In this document: one piece after another, positions 8,679 to 10,963 of the stretch
Numbering within the stretch: position 1 is the stretch's first letter
Layout: each line of letters opens with the position of its first letter
Assembly (NCBI GenBank): GCA_001929475.1
Contig: LXFE01001015.1
Location: forward strand, 1 to 10,963
DNA from: Neolecta irregularis DAH-3
Lineage: Eukaryota; Ascomycota; Neolectomycetes; Neolectales; Neolectaceae
Direction: 5' to 3'
Length of the DNA stretch: 10,963 bases
The notes under the pieces: model-generated
Databases searched by the model: none
Told to the model about the DNA's origin: nothing
The model's input: the letters and a program-made list of their open reading frames with translations, nothing else
Made by a program: the position numbers and the translations under genes

Positions 8679-9210
8679 CTAAAGAACAGGTACAAACTGT
8701 GGGCCAATTGGTTTGCACTCCATCAATGAAGTCTCTTGATTTCCCATAGTGAAATGTAAGAATTGCAAACTTGAAGGTAGCTCAAATGGAAAAACTTCCT
8801 GATTGAAATGCGATCTGGTTTCGTTCGCCCAGATATTTCTCAATAAAAGAAATGTAGTTAGTGCCCTGGGAAAAATGCCATAATAGGCTTAGCATCAATT
8901 AACGTCCATAACTTCTAGTGTTGAATGAAGTTAGACAACATTGCGGATTATATTGGCTTTGTAAGAGTTGGATTCAACTGCCTGACAGAGAATAACCCTA
9001 AGTTTATCTGGCTTTTGACAGTTGAAGCACGAGCTATCCTCGAGTTCGGTCTTGCAACTCCTTCATCGAAATCACCAAGCACCCCCAGGTGATGATGTCT
9101 TGCAACAACTCATAGAAGTTGTCGTCATTGGGAATATTCACATTGCTGTTTGCGAGCCGGATCGTATACAGTACATGATTCTCAATAATCTTGTTTCTCC
9201 AATGCTGCAT
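8679..9210 (-). CDS. unrecognised protein with one CxxC pair
   Basis: Family not recognised. Proposed exons 9210-9076, 9050-8940, 8914-8904 and 8865-8679 give about 147 residues. Visible pieces: MQHWRNKIIENHVLYTIRL, DDNFYELLQDIITWG, ELEDSSCFNCQKPDKLRVIL with a CFNC pair, and a last exon of 62 codons with FPFELPSSLQFLHF, ending at a TAG at 8679 just 31 nt before the Myb-like start. The last exon and the CFNC exon look convincingly coding. The joins are weaker: two introns would be 25 nt, shorter than any other here, and one exon only 11 nt. An alternative first exon starts at ATG 9346 with a 40-nt intron joining to LRLDDHHVF; it would overlap the end of TAD2. A fusion to the Myb-like gene through a 40-nt intron (8720-8681 region) also keeps a frame open and cannot be excluded. 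Confidence 0.45.
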
Positions 9211-9240
9211 AAAAACATGATGGTCGTCAAGTCTCAGCTT

Positions 9241-9980
9241 TTAAATAACAGACTTGGATGACAAAAATTTCAAACACATGCCAAAAACGATCCGAATTGA
9301 TTGAGAAAATGAAAGGAAATAGCGACGTAGCCAGCCTATGTACCATAGGCAAGTCGATAGTAAAGAGCCTGTACGAGCAGGACTGGCTTTCTTGTTTCTA
9401 TGAGGAACAGGAGCTGAAGATTAGACCATCAATAAACAAAGGCTATTACCACAGGGGTTTCCAGCTTCGTAGAAGGTTTGAAGAAGCTCAATAGCAGTTT
9501 CCTTCATTACTCCGCCGATGACTTCATATCTGCCTTCTCTGAACACATTAGAATAACGACGACATAGCTCATACCCATTGTGAACACTCAGCACACTCCC
9601 GTTTCCTCCAAACCGATAGTTTTCACATCCGAAAACAACTTTCTTAATACCAAGAATTTTGAGAGCGGAAGCACACATAATACATGGTTCTACTGTCACG
9701 TAGAGTATAGTCTCGTGAAATATTTCTCTTCGGTATTCCTTGAGAATTTTGTCAACAGCAACAAACTCGGAGTGCCTAGTTCCCTGAGTGTTCACTAGAT
9801 CATATCGTAATTATTTACGTTCAAACTAGCATTGGTCTCGTTGAACCCGGAAGCGATAACTTTGTTGTTATGTACGAAAACGCAGCCGACCGGGACCTCA
9901 CTTACTGACATAGCGGCTTTAGCCTGTTCTACAGCCAGGTTCATAAAGTAATCATCAGTCCTGGTTTCGCGAGATACCAT
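9241..9980 (-). CDS. TAD2: tRNA-specific adenosine deaminase catalytic subunit Tad2/ADAT2
   Basis: Catalytic half of the Tad2-Tad3 heterodimer that converts A34 to inosine in tRNA anticodons. Exons 9980-9819 and 9783-9450 are solid; a third, from 9413, is tentative. The cytidine deaminase-like zinc site is visible: H58-S-E60 (in RHSEFVAVD) and the PCxxC cysteines C88 and C91 (TVEPCIMCASAL). The start region EVPVGCVFVHNNKVIASG and the later FGCENYRFGGNGSVL and FY..GNP match ADAT2/Tad2. The usual H-A-E is H-S-E here; the zinc His and catalytic Glu are intact. Introns are 35 nt (9784-9818) and 36 nt (9414-9449, CTAAT site); the second restores NPCAP, as in the family NPNAP. After that the frame stays open to 9241, giving 222 residues, but the last 35 or so look unlike coding sequence, so the true end may lie between 9413 and 9241. 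Confidence 0.92.
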
Positions 9981-10162
9981 AGGAAATAAAAACAAAAAAA
10001 CGTTCACGGGATTAGATTCCGAAGGTTGCAACGTTGTATCACGAGTTGCTTGAAGAACTTTTGAGCAATTTCGACGTTGACACTCCTGACCTCCAACTTT
10101 CTCAATCACCACCCAAACAATACTACGAAACTTGGTCAACACTTTCGTCTATTCGTTTCATC
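9981..10162. promoter_or_regulatory. divergent promoter region TAD2 / PRP8
   Basis: 182 bases between the start codons of TAD2 (-) and PRP8 (+), the only space for both promoters. It contains an A-rich tract (about 9984-10001), a common feature of fungal promoters. No TATA box or named factor site can be assigned. The PRP8 frame stays open upstream to an ATG at 10034, so part of this interval could instead be coding. Confidence 0.5.
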
Positions 10163-10963
10163 ATGGTCCGTCCACCGCCTGGCGCCCCGTTTATTCCGTC
10201 GGATGAAGCAAAACTGAAGGAAAAACTGCGTCAGTGGAAGTCCTCACGGAAACAAAGATTTGGTGAAAAGAGACGCCATGGCTTTGTCGAAACAGAAAAG
10301 GCTGATATGCCTCCCGAGCATCTGCGAAAGGTGGATCACCAATCGTACTATTGTATGTACTGATCTGCTCGCAGATTATCAAAGACCATGGAGACATGTC
10401 GTCGAAGAAATTTCGCCACGATAAAAGGGCATATCTTGGTGCATTGAAATACATGCCTCACGCTGTGCTCAAACTTCTTGAAAATATGCCAATGCCTTGG
10501 GAACAAGTTCGCGAAGTCCCGGTTTTATATCACATCACGGGTATAGCAGTTCAGTATATTTTCTGGACTTAACTTTTCTTAGGTGCTATTACGTTCGTTA
10601 ATGAGATTCCTCGAGTTATTAAACCTCACTTCATTGCGCAGTGGGGCACGATGTGGATTATGATGCGACGAGAGAAAAGAGATCGAAAACATTTCAAACG
10701 AATGAGGTGGCCTCCTTTCGATGATGAGGAGCCACCCTTGGATTACTCGGAAAATGTCGAAGAAGCAGAGCCTCTCGAAGCTATTCAGCTTGAGCTGGAC
10801 GAAAACGATGATACCGCTGTGCTTGATTGGTTCTACGACCACAAAGCACTTATTGATACATCCTCTGTCAATGGACCCAGTTACAAACGGTGGAATCTGG
10901 ATCTTCCCAAAATGAGCAATCTTTACAGGCTCGCTAATCAACTACTCAGTGATCTTACGGATC
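10163..10963 (+). CDS. PRP8: pre-mRNA splicing factor Prp8, N-terminal part
   Basis: Prp8 is the scaffold of the U5 snRNP and spliceosome active site; the whole protein is about 2300-2400 residues, so only the first 238 or so are here and the gene runs off the right edge. Exons 10163-10330, 10375-10540 and 10583 to the end. Visible Prp8 blocks: a short proline-rich start ([11 protein letters not shown]), [116 protein letters not shown] and LYRLANQLL. The identity with other Prp8 proteins is very high, as expected. Introns are 44 nt (10331-10374, TACTGAT site) and 42 nt (10541-10582, CTTAAC site). The ATG at 10163 is preferred because it gives the typical short proline-rich head; an upstream in-frame ATG at 10034 would add 43 residues. 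Confidence 0.96.

Noticed and set aside
8750-8865. Alternative minus-strand frame with FHYGKSRDFIDGVQTNWP across the last exon of the CFNC gene
   Set aside because: It contains an in-frame TGA that only a 15-nt intron could remove; the competing frame is open over 62 codons.
9022-9494. Two plus-strand frames of 78-79 codons
   Set aside because: Antisense to TAD2 exons and to the MQHWRNK/DDNFYELL exon of the next minus-strand gene; no splice-linked continuation.

Overview
This is nuclear DNA of a eukaryote, most likely a fungus or fungus-like lineage. It carries spliced genes for core housekeeping proteins: a p24/Emp24 cargo receptor, adenine phosphoribosyltransferase, the cytosolic phenylalanyl-tRNA synthetase alpha subunit, the tRNA adenosine deaminase Tad2 and the spliceosomal protein Prp8. 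The Emp24 copy resembles fungal Emp24, with the pre-membrane motif HRNTAESTN. I cannot name the species. The striking trait is intron size: 27 introns I could place in six genes are all 33-45 nt, mostly GT-AG, often with a CTAAC- or CTGAT-like branch site.

Layout: 1-531 is non-coding and holds two telomere-type TTAGGG units near the left end. 532-1641 (-) is an intronless coiled-coil protein with one C-terminal membrane segment. 1642-2601 has no gene I can support. 2602-3375 (+) is EMP24 (6 exons). 3563-4198 (-) is APRT (4 exons), convergent with EMP24. 4199-5189 is mostly empty, with one weak small spliced ORF on +. From 9980 down to 5190 the minus strand is a dense tandem series: TAD2 (9980-9241), an unrecognised gene (9210-8679), a two-repeat Myb/SANT-like gene (8647-7601), an unresolved small gene (7553-7071) and PheRS alpha (7018-5190). 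The apparent spacers are only about 30, 31, 47 and 52 nt. 9981-10162 is the divergent promoter shared by TAD2 and PRP8. 10163-10963 (+) is the 5' end of PRP8, cut by the right edge.

Together the genes serve translation (PheRS, Tad2), purine salvage (APRT), ER-Golgi traffic (EMP24) and splicing (PRP8). They do not form one pathway; the window reads as a compact housekeeping segment. Exon joins were worked out by hand from splice signals, frame and family conservation. For EMP24, APRT, PheRS, the Myb-like gene and PRP8 every join keeps one open frame. The 3' end of TAD2 and the two unrecognised tandem genes are less certain.
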